Source: Alphaproteobacteria bacterium 33-17 (lineage in GTDB: Bacteria > Pseudomonadota > Alphaproteobacteria > Rickettsiales > 33-17). From it: a stretch of 64,000 nt of DNA. The notes beneath the pieces are model-generated. The model saw nothing but the letters and a program-made list of their open reading frames with translations. It was not told where the DNA came from and ran no database searches. Both the position numbers and the translations under genes were made by a program. Positions within the stretch are counted from its first letter, which is position 1, and the number at the start of each line of letters is the position of its first letter. Shown here one piece after another: positions 35,831 through 45,000 of the stretch. The stretch is from NCBI GenBank assembly GCA_001897445.1, contig MKSX01000009.1, positions 1-64,000 on the forward strand, written 5' to 3'.

Positions 35831-36517
35831 TTAGTGATTTGACTCTACTTTGGGTTGGTGTTTATATTCCTTATATTTTTGCTTTTTGGGCTTTACTATT
35901 ATATTTTCTGATTTAACGTCACTTTTGCTGCTTTCTTTGACAGATGTTTCGCTAGAATTATTTTTGAGGAAGGAAATTTCATCTAAGATTTTCTCATCTT
36001 CATTGTTCAAAATAATTTCTTGAGGTTCAATCATAGTGCCTGGAGCGTCGAATAAAGGTTTTTTAGAGTTTTCTAAAGATTCAAATCTAGGTAACTCTTT
36101 TACATTTACAGGCTCAATTTTATTTTTTCCAAGGCTTGTCGGATATGCGGTATGATTTGCAGGTTTAGATTTGTAAACTTTTTTCCAGAAATTATCTATT
36201 TGTGCATTATCGTATTTTTCTGAATCTCTAAGGATTAAATCATATTTGTTTGGCACATTAGTATCGGCAGCCAAATAAACCATATTACCTTCAGGAGTAC
36301 GGCGCGAGCGGTTGCTAAAGTTGCGATCATACTTCTTATTTGCGGCATTGGAATCATTATAAAACGGGTTAATTACTTTGAAACCAACCTTATCCATCGC
36401 CTTGTCACCAAGTGAGCATGATGCTAAACATAGGGTAATTAAGCAACTGCCTAAGTATTTTTTTAATGTAAAAACATTATTAATTTGAAAAAAAGACTTT
36501 TTAGTAATAACTTTCAT
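35831..36517 (-). CDS. putative outer-membrane lipoprotein of unknown function
   Basis: Not recognised. The 228-residue protein has a basic N-terminus, a hydrophobic core and a lipobox (LCLASC, Cys at about residue 34), so it is likely lipid-modified and exported. After the Cys the protein is mostly hydrophilic and rich in Asn, Lys, Ser and Pro, with a possibly folded segment around PNKYDLILRDSEKYDNAQIDNFWKKVYKSKP (about 88-118). The C-terminus (KPKKQKYKEYKHQPK) is basic. It lies divergent from murC. Small lipoproteins in this place could serve the envelope, but no family is seen. Confidence 0.75.
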   Translation of the reverse strand: MKVITKKSFFQINNVFTLKKYLGSCLITLCLASCSLGDKAMDKVGFKVINPFYNDSNAANKKYDRNFSNRSRRTPEGNMVYLAADTNVPNKYDLILRDSEKYDNAQIDNFWKKVYKSKPANHTAYPTSLGKNKIEPVNVKELPRFESLENSKKPLFDAPGTMIEPQEIILNNEDEKILDEISFLKNNSSETSVKESSKSDVKSENIIVKPKKQKYKEYKHQPKVESNH

Positions 36518-36606
36518 TGCATCCTACAAAAAATATATTGTCTTACTTCTATAATAATTTTATTTTTAAATTAAGCAATATCAAATAGTTAATTTAGGTA
36601 ATAAAC

Positions 36607-38046
36607 ATGTTTTTAATGTCGCGTAATCTTATTTCTTCAAGGTTTGGCATAGTTCATTTTATCGGTATAGGTGGTATCGGTATGAGTGGTATTGCAGAAA
36701 TTTTGCATAATTTAGGCTGTAATGTTCAGGGATCTGACCTTAATTTAAATGCTCAGGCTAAAAGACTAGAGGATTTAGGTATGAAAATAATGATAGGTCA
36801 CACTGCTGAGAATGTAAAAGGCGCTTCGGTAGTTGTAAGATCATCTGCGGTCAAAATGGATAATCCCGAAATTGTTGAGGCTAGAAAACTTGGCATACCT
36901 ATTATTCAAAGAGCTGAGATGCTGGCAGAACTTATGCGATTTAAGTTTTCGGTGTCAGTTGCAGGAACTCACGGTAAAACTACAACAACATCACTTGTCG
37001 CGTGTTTATTTGAAGCTGAAAACTTATCTCCAACTGTAATTAATGGTGGCATAATAAACTCTAAACTTACAAATGCTTATGTTGGTGAAAGTGATTATTT
37101 AATAGCAGAAGCCGATGAATCGGATGGATCATTTATGAAACTTCCAACTTCAATAGCGATTGTAACTAATATTAACGAAGACCATATGGACTTTTACAAG
37201 TCTATCGATGATATTTATCAGGCATTTAAAGTTTATGTAGAAAATATACCTTTTTACGGTTTTGCAGTTGTTTGTAAGGATCACCCATTATCTGCCAAAC
37301 TTGCTGAAGACGTAGTAGATAGAAAAGTACTTACCTATGCTATTGAAAATCAGGCAGATATTAGGGCTACAAATATTCGTATGCAAGAATCAGGCTATTT
37401 ATTTGATGTGGAAGTGTCAAATAAAGTTAAGGGCGGGGGCAAAGTTATTAAAGACTGCTATATTCCGATGCTAGGCATGCACAATATTCTAAACTCTCTG
37501 GCTGCAATGGCAATTGGTATTGAGCTTGGATTTAAAGAGCAGACAATTCAGAATGGATTTAGATCCTTCCAGGGTGTGAAAAGAAGATTTACATTAACAG
37601 GCGAAGTTGAAGGCGTTAGAGTGTATGATGACTATGCTCACCATCCAGAAGAAATCAGAGCAACAGTAGAAATTGCAAGAAGTGTTGCAGAAGGTACTAA
37701 AGGTAAGGTAATTGGCGTATTCCAGCCACACAGATATACAAGGCTTAAAAAACTGTTTTCTGATTTTGTAAAAGCATTCGACAGAGTTGATGTTTTAGTT
37801 ATAGCGGATATTTATTCGGCAGGTGAGCAGCCAATTGAAAATGTATCAAAAGATATTTTGATTGAGGCAATCAGGCAGCATAATAATAAACTTTCTATAA
37901 TATCCATGGACTCGCAAGAAAAATTGCCTGAAATTATTTCAGCTAACTCGGCGAAAGGTGATGTGGTTTTATGTATGGGTGCAGGAAACATTACTACTTG
38001 GGCTAATAATTTGCCAAATCAGCTTAGAAATGCTAAAGTCTCTTAA
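36607..38046 (+). CDS. murC: UDP-N-acetylmuramate--L-alanine ligase
   Basis: Adds the first amino acid to the peptidoglycan stem peptide. It shows the N-terminal Rossmann FIGIGGIGMSGIAEIL, the ATP-binding GTHGKTTTTSLVA near residue 120, ADESDGSF near 175, DYAHHPEEI near 343 and the C-terminal VLCMGAGNIT. Length of 479 is usual. The ATG at 36607 has AGGTAA at eight bases; a second ATG three codons on lacks this. It opens the murC-murB-ddl-ftsQ-ftsA run. Confidence 0.97.
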   Translation: MFLMSRNLISSRFGIVHFIGIGGIGMSGIAEILHNLGCNVQGSDLNLNAQAKRLEDLGMKIMIGHTAENVKGASVVVRSSAVKMDNPEIVEARKLGIPIIQRAEMLAELMRFKFSVSVAGTHGKTTTTSLVACLFEAENLSPTVINGGIINSKLTNAYVGESDYLIAEADESDGSFMKLPTSIAIVTNINEDHMDFYKSIDDIYQAFKVYVENIPFYGFAVVCKDHPLSAKLAEDVVDRKVLTYAIENQADIRATNIRMQESGYLFDVEVSNKVKGGGKVIKDCYIPMLGMHNILNSLAAMAIGIELGFKEQTIQNGFRSFQGVKRRFTLTGEVEGVRVYDDYAHHPEEIRATVEIARSVAEGTKGKVIGVFQPHRYTRLKKLFSDFVKAFDRVDVLVIADIYSAGEQPIENVSKDILIEAIRQHNNKLSIISMDSQEKLPEIISANSAKGDVVLCMGAGNITTWANNLPNQLRNAKVS

Positions 38047-38049
38047 ATT

Positions 38050-38952
38050 ATGAGTCGTGAAAATTTGAGTTTACCCGAAGTAAGAGGATCTTACAGATTT
38101 GATGCTGACCTCTCTAAAACAACATGGTTTAGAGTTGGGGGAAAGGCACAGGTTTTATTTAAGCCTGAAGACGAAGATGACTTATCGTATTTTATGGCAA
38201 ATAAGCCAGATGAATTACCTATTTTTGTTCTTGGGGTGGGGTCTAATATTTTAATTCGTGATGGCGGTATAAAAGGTGTAGTTATAAAGCTTGGTAAAAA
38301 TTTTGCTAATATTTCTCATGAAAGTAATATTATAAATTGTGGCGCTGCCTGCTTAGATGTTAATGTTGCAAACTATGCTATGCAAAATAATGTTGGAGGT
38401 CTTGAATTTTTAGTTGGAGTTCCAGGAACAATAGGCGGCGCTATAAGAATGAACGCAGGCGCTTATGGCAGAGAAACATCTGAAGTTTTAAGCTTAGCAA
38501 ATGCTGTAAATTCAAAAGGTGAGCAAATAACCCTTAGCAACCATGATTTTGGCTTTAAATACAGGGGGTCAAAAGCTCCAAAAGACCTTATTTTTACATC
38601 AGCAACATTTGAAGGTAATTTTGAAGATTCAGGCATAATTAAGCAAAAAATGGACGATATATCTAAGTCACGTGAAGAATCTCAGCCAATAAGAAGCAGA
38701 ACAGGTGGTAGTACGTTTAAAAACCCAGAAGGTGCAAAAGCATGGGAGCTTATTGATAAAGTTGGACTTAGAGGTTATAGTATAGGCGGTGCGCAGTTTT
38801 CAGAAAAACATTGTAACTTTTTAATAAATACGGGTAATGCTTCTGCAAAAGATATTGAGTCATTAGGTGAGCTTGCAAGAGCAAGGGTAAGAGACGCCTT
38901 TGGGATAGATTTGGAATGGGAAATTAAAATTATTGGGGATGCTAATGAATAA
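38050..38952 (+). CDS. murB: UDP-N-acetylenolpyruvoylglucosamine reductase
   Basis: FAD-dependent reductase giving UDP-MurNAc. FAD-domain segments VLGVGSNILIRDGGIKGVVI (about residues 59-78) and GVPGTIGGAIRMNAGAYG (about 121-138) are followed by the catalytic Ser segment RTGGSTFKNPEG near 220 and the closing GLRGYSIGGAQFSEKHCNF block. The 300-residue form lacking the E. coli-type extra loop fits the type II class. It starts 3 bases after murC and overlaps the ddl start by 8 bases. Confidence 0.96.
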   Translation: MSRENLSLPEVRGSYRFDADLSKTTWFRVGGKAQVLFKPEDEDDLSYFMANKPDELPIFVLGVGSNILIRDGGIKGVVIKLGKNFANISHESNIINCGAACLDVNVANYAMQNNVGGLEFLVGVPGTIGGAIRMNAGAYGRETSEVLSLANAVNSKGEQITLSNHDFGFKYRGSKAPKDLIFTSATFEGNFEDSGIIKQKMDDISKSREESQPIRSRTGGSTFKNPEGAKAWELIDKVGLRGYSIGGAQFSEKHCNFLINTGNASAKDIESLGELARARVRDAFGIDLEWEIKIIGDANE

Positions 38953-39934
38953 ACACAGAATGTCAACAAAGATTATTGAAGAATATACTCCGCAAAATCC
39001 AAAGAAACATGTGGCACTTTTAATGGGTGGGGAGTCTAATGAACGTGAGGTATCTTTATCAAGTGGTAATGGCGTTTTAGCATCTCTTAAAAACCTTGGT
39101 TATAAAGTTACAGCAGTTGATATGGGATATGACGTTGCTAAAGTAATTTTAGAGGTAAATCCAGATGTAGTATTTATCGCTCTTCACGGTACATTTGGTG
39201 AAGATGGTGCGGTTCAGGGTATGCTAGAGATTATGGGTATCCCATATACACATAGTGGTGTACTTTCTTCTGCCGTAGCACTAAATAAGGAATTTTCCTA
39301 TAATATACTAAAAAGTGTAGGGGTTTCAGTTCCTGAAAGAATTATTGTTGATGTAAATAATATTGCAGATTTTGAACCTATAGCAAGACCTTATGTTATA
39401 AAGCCAATATCTGAAGGCTCAAGTATTGGTGTTAGCGTTGTATTAGAAGGTGATAATTATTCACTAAAATCATTTATTGATGAACATGGTATTAAATTTG
39501 GCGATAGGCTAATCATTGAAAAATATATACCCGGTAAAGAAATTCAGGTTGCAATTGTAAATGGTAAAGCGCTTGGTGCTATAGAAATTAGGACTAAACG
39601 CAAGTTTTATGACTATATTGCAAAATATACCCCAGGTGAGTCAGAGCATATTATGCCAGCGCCAATTAGTAAGGAAAAGTATGCAGAAGTCCTATCTATT
39701 ACCGAAAATATATATAGCGCTCTAATGTGTAGCGGTGCTGCAAGAATTGACTATAGATTTGACGATAGAGAAGGTCATGAGAAATTTTATTTGCTGGAAG
39801 CTAATACTCATCCAGGATTTACGCCAACTTCATTAGTACCAGAAATTGCACAATACAATAATATATCGTATGATGAGCTTGTAGAAATGTTAATAAGGGA
39901 TGCAAAATGCTACTCAGTAACAATGAATACCTAG
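38945..39934 (+). CDS. ddl: D-alanine--D-alanine ligase
   Basis: ATP-grasp enzyme producing D-Ala-D-Ala for the peptidoglycan stem. N-terminal LMGGESNEREVSLSSG, central ALHGTFGEDGAVQG, KPISEGSSIGV near residue 150 and the metal-binding EANTHPGFTPTSL near 296 are all present. The ATG at 38945 is chosen, with TTGGGGAT ahead; in-frame starts at 38933 and 38939 are possible. Overlaps with murB (8 bases) and ftsQ (28 bases) indicate tight coupling. Confidence 0.96.
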   Translation: MNKHRMSTKIIEEYTPQNPKKHVALLMGGESNEREVSLSSGNGVLASLKNLGYKVTAVDMGYDVAKVILEVNPDVVFIALHGTFGEDGAVQGMLEIMGIPYTHSGVLSSAVALNKEFSYNILKSVGVSVPERIIVDVNNIADFEPIARPYVIKPISEGSSIGVSVVLEGDNYSLKSFIDEHGIKFGDRLIIEKYIPGKEIQVAIVNGKALGAIEIRTKRKFYDYIAKYTPGESEHIMPAPISKEKYAEVLSITENIYSALMCSGAARIDYRFDDREGHEKFYLLEANTHPGFTPTSLVPEIAQYNNISYDELVEMLIRDAKCYSVTMNT

Positions 39935-40710
39935 CCTATAAGGTAGGATTTAGTAAAAAAATAAAACAAAAAATATTAAAGCAGCTTAAGTCATGGCGAT
40001 TTGTTGTTACAAGCTTAATTGCAATTTTTATTTTTACAGTTGAGCAGTTACATTTACTTGACGATTACATTGCAACTGAGGTTGATAAATTTTACGAGTT
40101 TACTATTAATAATGGTCTGAAATTAGAGAATATTTATATAGAAGGTCAGGTTAACCTCAAAAACAATCAGGTTCTTAAGTCGCTTGAGCATGAAATTGGT
40201 GGGTCGATCTTTAAGTTAAGTGTTTGGGATATTAAAAAGAAACTAGAGGAAATTGACTGGGTGCTATCAGCAAATGTATCGCGTGAGATTCCTGGTGCTA
40301 TTCATATCAGAATTATTGAGCGTACGCCAATTGCAATATGGCAGAATAATCAAAAACAGTATTTAATTGACGATCAGGGTCATATAATTTCGGAAGAGAG
40401 TATGGTAAAATTTGCAAGCCTTCCTGTAGTTGTTGGTGAAGGTTCCAGGCTTACTACATCTGATCTAATTCATACGCTAAAATCTTTTTCAAGCATATAT
40501 GAAAGAACTAATGCGATGATAAGAATTGCAGACAGACGCTGGAATTTGAGACTAAAAAATGGTCCCGAAATAAAATTACCCGAAGAAAATATAGAAAATG
40601 CATTAAAAACCTTGATAGAATATGACAAAAAAAATAAATTATTAGGGGGTGATATTGCCACCGTTGATTTAAGAGTTAAAGGCAAGATATTTTACAAGAG
40701 AAAGGAATAG
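39907..40710 (+). CDS. ftsQ: cell division protein FtsQ
   Basis: Single-pass divisome protein. A cytoplasmic basic tail (about 1-30), one membrane helix (about residues 30-46, RFVVTSLIAIFIFTV) and a periplasmic POTRA domain (about 67-140: IYIEGQVNLKNNQVLKSL through IIERTPIAIW) are visible, followed by the beta domain. Length of 267 is normal. It overlaps ddl by 28 bases and ends 1 base before ftsA, the common order. Confidence 0.93.
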   Translation: MLLSNNEYLAYKVGFSKKIKQKILKQLKSWRFVVTSLIAIFIFTVEQLHLLDDYIATEVDKFYEFTINNGLKLENIYIEGQVNLKNNQVLKSLEHEIGGSIFKLSVWDIKKKLEEIDWVLSANVSREIPGAIHIRIIERTPIAIWQNNQKQYLIDDQGHIISEESMVKFASLPVVVGEGSRLTTSDLIHTLKSFSSIYERTNAMIRIADRRWNLRLKNGPEIKLPEENIENALKTLIEYDKKNKLLGGDIATVDLRVKGKIFYKRKE

Positions 40711-40711
40711 A

Positions 40712-41953
40712 ATGATAAAAAGTGATAATGTTGCTGTTATAGATATTGGAAGTTCAAAAATTGTTTGTGCGGTAGCAAAATATAATGATACTGCTGAAAC
40801 TTTAGATATAATATCGCTAAATTATCAAATGTCTAGGGGTGTGAAGGCAGGTAAAATTGTTGATATAAACCTTGCGTCTCAGGCAATATCAGAAGTAATT
40901 TCTGGAGCTGAAGAATCACTGCACGCAAAAATTGATGACGTTTTTGTTGCAATATCAGGCGGGAAAATAAGCTCTCATATTATATCGTCTAAAATCTCTA
41001 TTAATGATAATTATATCAAAGAAAAAGACATCAACCGCGCTATTAAAATAGCTCTTGATAATATCAATCAGGAACAATATGAGATTATTCATTATATACC
41101 TACAGAATATGTTGTAGATGAAGTTACAGGGATTAGCAACCCAATTGGGATGGTTGGTAAAAAGCTCACTTGCAAAATTAATGTGATTCTTGCGCCTGCA
41201 TCTATTATTCAAAATCTTGATAATTGTTTTTCAAGGTCTCAGGTAAACATTGCTGACATTGTAGTTGGTGCTTATGCTTCAGGTCTGGGCGTTTTAAGCA
41301 ATAATGAAAAAGAGCAAGGAATTACGCTTATTGATATTGGTGCTATGATTACAACAATAGCGGTGTATGAAAACTCAATTATTAAGTATATTGATACTAT
41401 ACCTGTAGGAAGTCATCATATAACTAATGACATTCAGATGGCTTTTAACATAAGTTATTTGCAAGCAGAAAAACTGAAAATTTTACATGGTTCAGCTGCC
41501 CCAATCGAAGATGATGGTAGAACTACAATCGAAATTGATCTAAATGATAATAACCAAAGCAATTATATTACTAAGCGTGAACTTTCTGAGGTGATTGTTG
41601 CCAGGGTTGATGAGATTGTTGAGATGATCACCAACAAAATAAATAACGTGAATTTCTCATATTCTTCTCAAAATATAGTTATTACAGGTGGTGGGGCGTC
41701 ACTTTTTGGTATGCCTGACTATTTATCTAATAAGCTTCATAGAAAGGTTACCGTAGGGCTTCCTAGGAGCTTAGTTGCTATGACAAATAACTGGGACTTA
41801 TTTAATAGCGACCCAGCTTTTGCAACAACGGCTGGTCTTGTAAACTATGCCGCTAAGAAAATTTCCATGCGTAAAAACAACTTTTTTATATCAAAAAGTG
41901 GCGGCGTTTTAAGTAAAATTAAAAATATCTTTGGAAAATCCAAGATCGCCTAA
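40712..41953 (+). CDS. ftsA: cell division protein FtsA
   Basis: Actin-like ATPase that tethers FtsZ to the membrane. Phosphate loops AVIDIGSSKIVCAVAK at the N-terminus and TLIDIGAMITTIAVYE near residue 207, and adenosine-binding VITGGGASLFGMPDYL near 326. The last 15 residues (GVLSKIKNIFGKSK) form the amphipathic membrane-targeting helix. Length of 413 is usual. In most alphaproteobacteria ftsZ follows, but here a large F-box/LRR gene does. Confidence 0.95.
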   Translation: MIKSDNVAVIDIGSSKIVCAVAKYNDTAETLDIISLNYQMSRGVKAGKIVDINLASQAISEVISGAEESLHAKIDDVFVAISGGKISSHIISSKISINDNYIKEKDINRAIKIALDNINQEQYEIIHYIPTEYVVDEVTGISNPIGMVGKKLTCKINVILAPASIIQNLDNCFSRSQVNIADIVVGAYASGLGVLSNNEKEQGITLIDIGAMITTIAVYENSIIKYIDTIPVGSHHITNDIQMAFNISYLQAEKLKILHGSAAPIEDDGRTTIEIDLNDNNQSNYITKRELSEVIVARVDEIVEMITNKINNVNFSYSSQNIVITGGGASLFGMPDYLSNKLHRKVTVGLPRSLVAMTNNWDLFNSDPAFATTAGLVNYAAKKISMRKNNFFISKSGGVLSKIKNIFGKSKIA

Positions 41954-42015
41954 GTTTAATATTTATTAAAATTTATTAATCAATATTAACTTGTCATTTG
42001 GTAATTTTTAATTAA

Positions 42016-42051
42016 GTTAACCTTGAATATAATGATATTATTAAGGTTAAC
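42016..42051 (+). promoter_or_regulatory. hairpin over the ribosome site of the F-box/LRR gene
   Basis: Perfect 9-base inverted repeat GTTAACCTT (42016-42024) and AAGGTTAAC (42043-42051), with AATAT and ATATT pairing again inside. The right arm contains the AAGG ribosome site, ending three bases before the ATG at 42055. As RNA it would hide the ribosome site; as DNA it is a good operator shape. Confidence 0.55.
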
Positions 42052-42054
42052 AGA

Positions 42055-45000
42055 ATGAAAAACGAACTTACAATCACAGATTTACCGGCAGAGATGCATA
42101 GCTATATGAATCAATTCCTTACTGTAGGGGATCTAGCAAAGTTTAGAGCTACTTCAAATCAAATAAGAGAAATTAACGAAAATAACTTTGATGGACAAAT
42201 AACTGTTAAAAACCAGTTTGAACTTCGCAATGTTATAACTGATCTTGAGAAAAGTGCGCAGTTAGACAAAGTTAGATTTATTTTGATTGTGAGATACGAA
42301 TTAGGTGAGATCACAGATTTATCAAAACTAAGTAAACTTGATACTTTAGAAATAAAGGAACGTGCCTATTTTCATATTAAAATGCTACCTGATAATTTAA
42401 AAAAACTTCATATTGGCAGTATTTTTAATAATCTTGACTTATCAGAAACTAGTATTGAAGAATTAAAAATTCATAATTCTCAAAACATCAATTTTCAAAA
42501 ACTGCCCAGCTCATTAAAGAAACTATATTTCGGTGATTCTACTGAAACTTTTCCTAATTTAAATAGCGTTTTTCTAGGTGCAGAAGAGCCAAAAAAATCT
42601 TTAGATGACCTTGAAATAGGAGTTTTAGGTTATTTTAATGTAAATGATTTAAATGAAAAATTGCCTAAAAACCTAAAAACATTATATTTAAATCCTAAGT
42701 CATACGATGCTTTTGATATTTTTGAATTTAAGAACTTTGATTTTAGAAACTTTGAATTTAAAAAAATTAATTTAAAAGGCATACAAAATATATATCAGGT
42801 TGATACATATTTACCTAGTCAAGCTATTCAAATTAGAAATGAAGAAGAGCTTAATGATTTTAGTTTAAAAATGGCGAAGTTACCCGAAAATATTAAAAAA
42901 ATTCATATCATAACATTATCTTTAGAGATTGATAACGCTGACTTCGCTAATAAAATTGTAAATGTACTATCAGCTATGCCTAATCTAAAAGTAGAGTCAT
43001 TATTTATAAATGCACCAGACTCACCGTACCTTGAATGCTTTAAAGATTTTACAGAATATGAAGTTATAGCTTTATATTTAGAAAAATATTCAGCTGATAT
43101 AATGCAAATTATACCTGAAAAATCCGCATTATATTTATATGTATATAATTACAACGGACTTAGCAAAATAGATTTAAGAAATAAAAATGTAAAAACATTA
43201 GATGTAACTGTTACATCAGGAAACTTAGATAATGTATTGGCATATTTACCTAAGAAAATAAACCGTCTTATAATTGACGGCAAAATCACTGAATTTCCAG
43301 ATTTATCGAATGTAGAGATTGATGATTTGGAAATTAAAAATGTAGGCTATTTTCCTGATGATTTTTATGCAAAAATACCAAAGAACCTGAAAGAAGTTAA
43401 AATTAACAATATTGATTTTAATACAAATTTTCCAAACTTTCTGAATGAAGCAGGAAGATGGACTATTATTAATGGTCTTTTCGATGAAATAGAATCTGAA
43501 ATAATAGCAGATCATCAATCATTTATCATAATGGGTAATTTTAACGAATCACATAATCTAGCTGATAAATTTCCTCAAAATATTGATAAACTATTTTTAC
43601 TGCAAGGTGACCTTCCAAATATGAGTGGTGTAAGCGTAAATCATTTATATATTGACGATAAAATTGATATGTCAAAATTTGTTGATTTAATGCCTAAAAA
43701 TCTTCAATCACTAGAGTTTCAAGGCTCTTCATTTCCTGATTTAAGTAGTACTGGTATAGAAAGCGTTATTATTACTGGTGATATAATTAATGGTGAGGAT
43801 TTAGCTACAAAACTTCCTGAGACAATAAAGTTTTTGAACTTTAAAAATGCAAAAGTTGATCCTCAAGATTTATTAAAAATAAAAAACCTTAAGGATATTA
43901 AAATAACAGGCGCCAAAAATATTTATCATGAAAGCTACGTCAGGCTTGATGATATTAGTTATGAGGATTTCCCAGATTTATCGGATTCTAAACTAGTCAG
44001 TCTAAATTTACATGGTTGTAAAGAAGCTATCAAATGCCTTACAAAATATAAACTTCCTAAGTCCTTTAAAGAACTAATTTTAGAGCATGCTGCTATTTCA
44101 GAAAATGAATTTATCGAGTCAAGCACTCAAATTGACTGGAATGCTATAAATGTAATAGGAGAAGATACCCCATTTGAAATGCCTTCTGAAACCCAGTATT
44201 TTTATATAGATCAATATGACCAAATGCCAAATTTATATGGCAATGATGATATTACGGAGCTTTCTCTTCACATTGATCATATTAAAAATCTTGACTATAA
44301 AATACCACGTAGCGTTAGAAAAATTAATTTTGATGTTCAAGGTGCAGAAACCACTTATAACCATATTATAGAATTATTTAAGGTTAAAGGCATTACGCTG
44401 GGAAATATTATTGTTACAGGTATTAGTAATTTAAAGCGTGATAGTACTATAAAATTTAACTATTTAGGTATAGATCAAATAGTTGAATATAACTCTTATA
44501 TAAATTTATTAGGTCGTAATGTAAAGCATCTTGATTTTTCTAATAGCATTATTACGACCATGGATCTTGCAAAATTTATAGATACTGTAAGACCGAAAAG
44601 TATTAATTTAACTAAATCTAATATAACGGTCCTAGATCTTGCTAATATTTTAAATTATGAATTAACTATAGAAGATGTAAAACATATTCGCTTTATTGGA
44701 GTTTCTAATATTTTTAAAGAAACTCATATTGTTGCTACCCATTTTTCTCTGCACAATTTTCCTAATTTATCAAATTTTGGTCATATTGAGTCTATTGATT
44801 TTAGTGGTGCTAAAATGATTGCTGCATATATGCTATCAAATAATTTACCTAAAAATCTTAAAGCAATTGATTTAACAGGTACGTCTATAACCATGTTTGG
44901 TCTGCTAGAAATACAAGGCGTAAACTGGTCTGAAGTTAGGATAAGAGGGATTAGCAATTTATTTAAAAAAGAAGAAATATCTTTTGGTAGTAGTGAAGAT

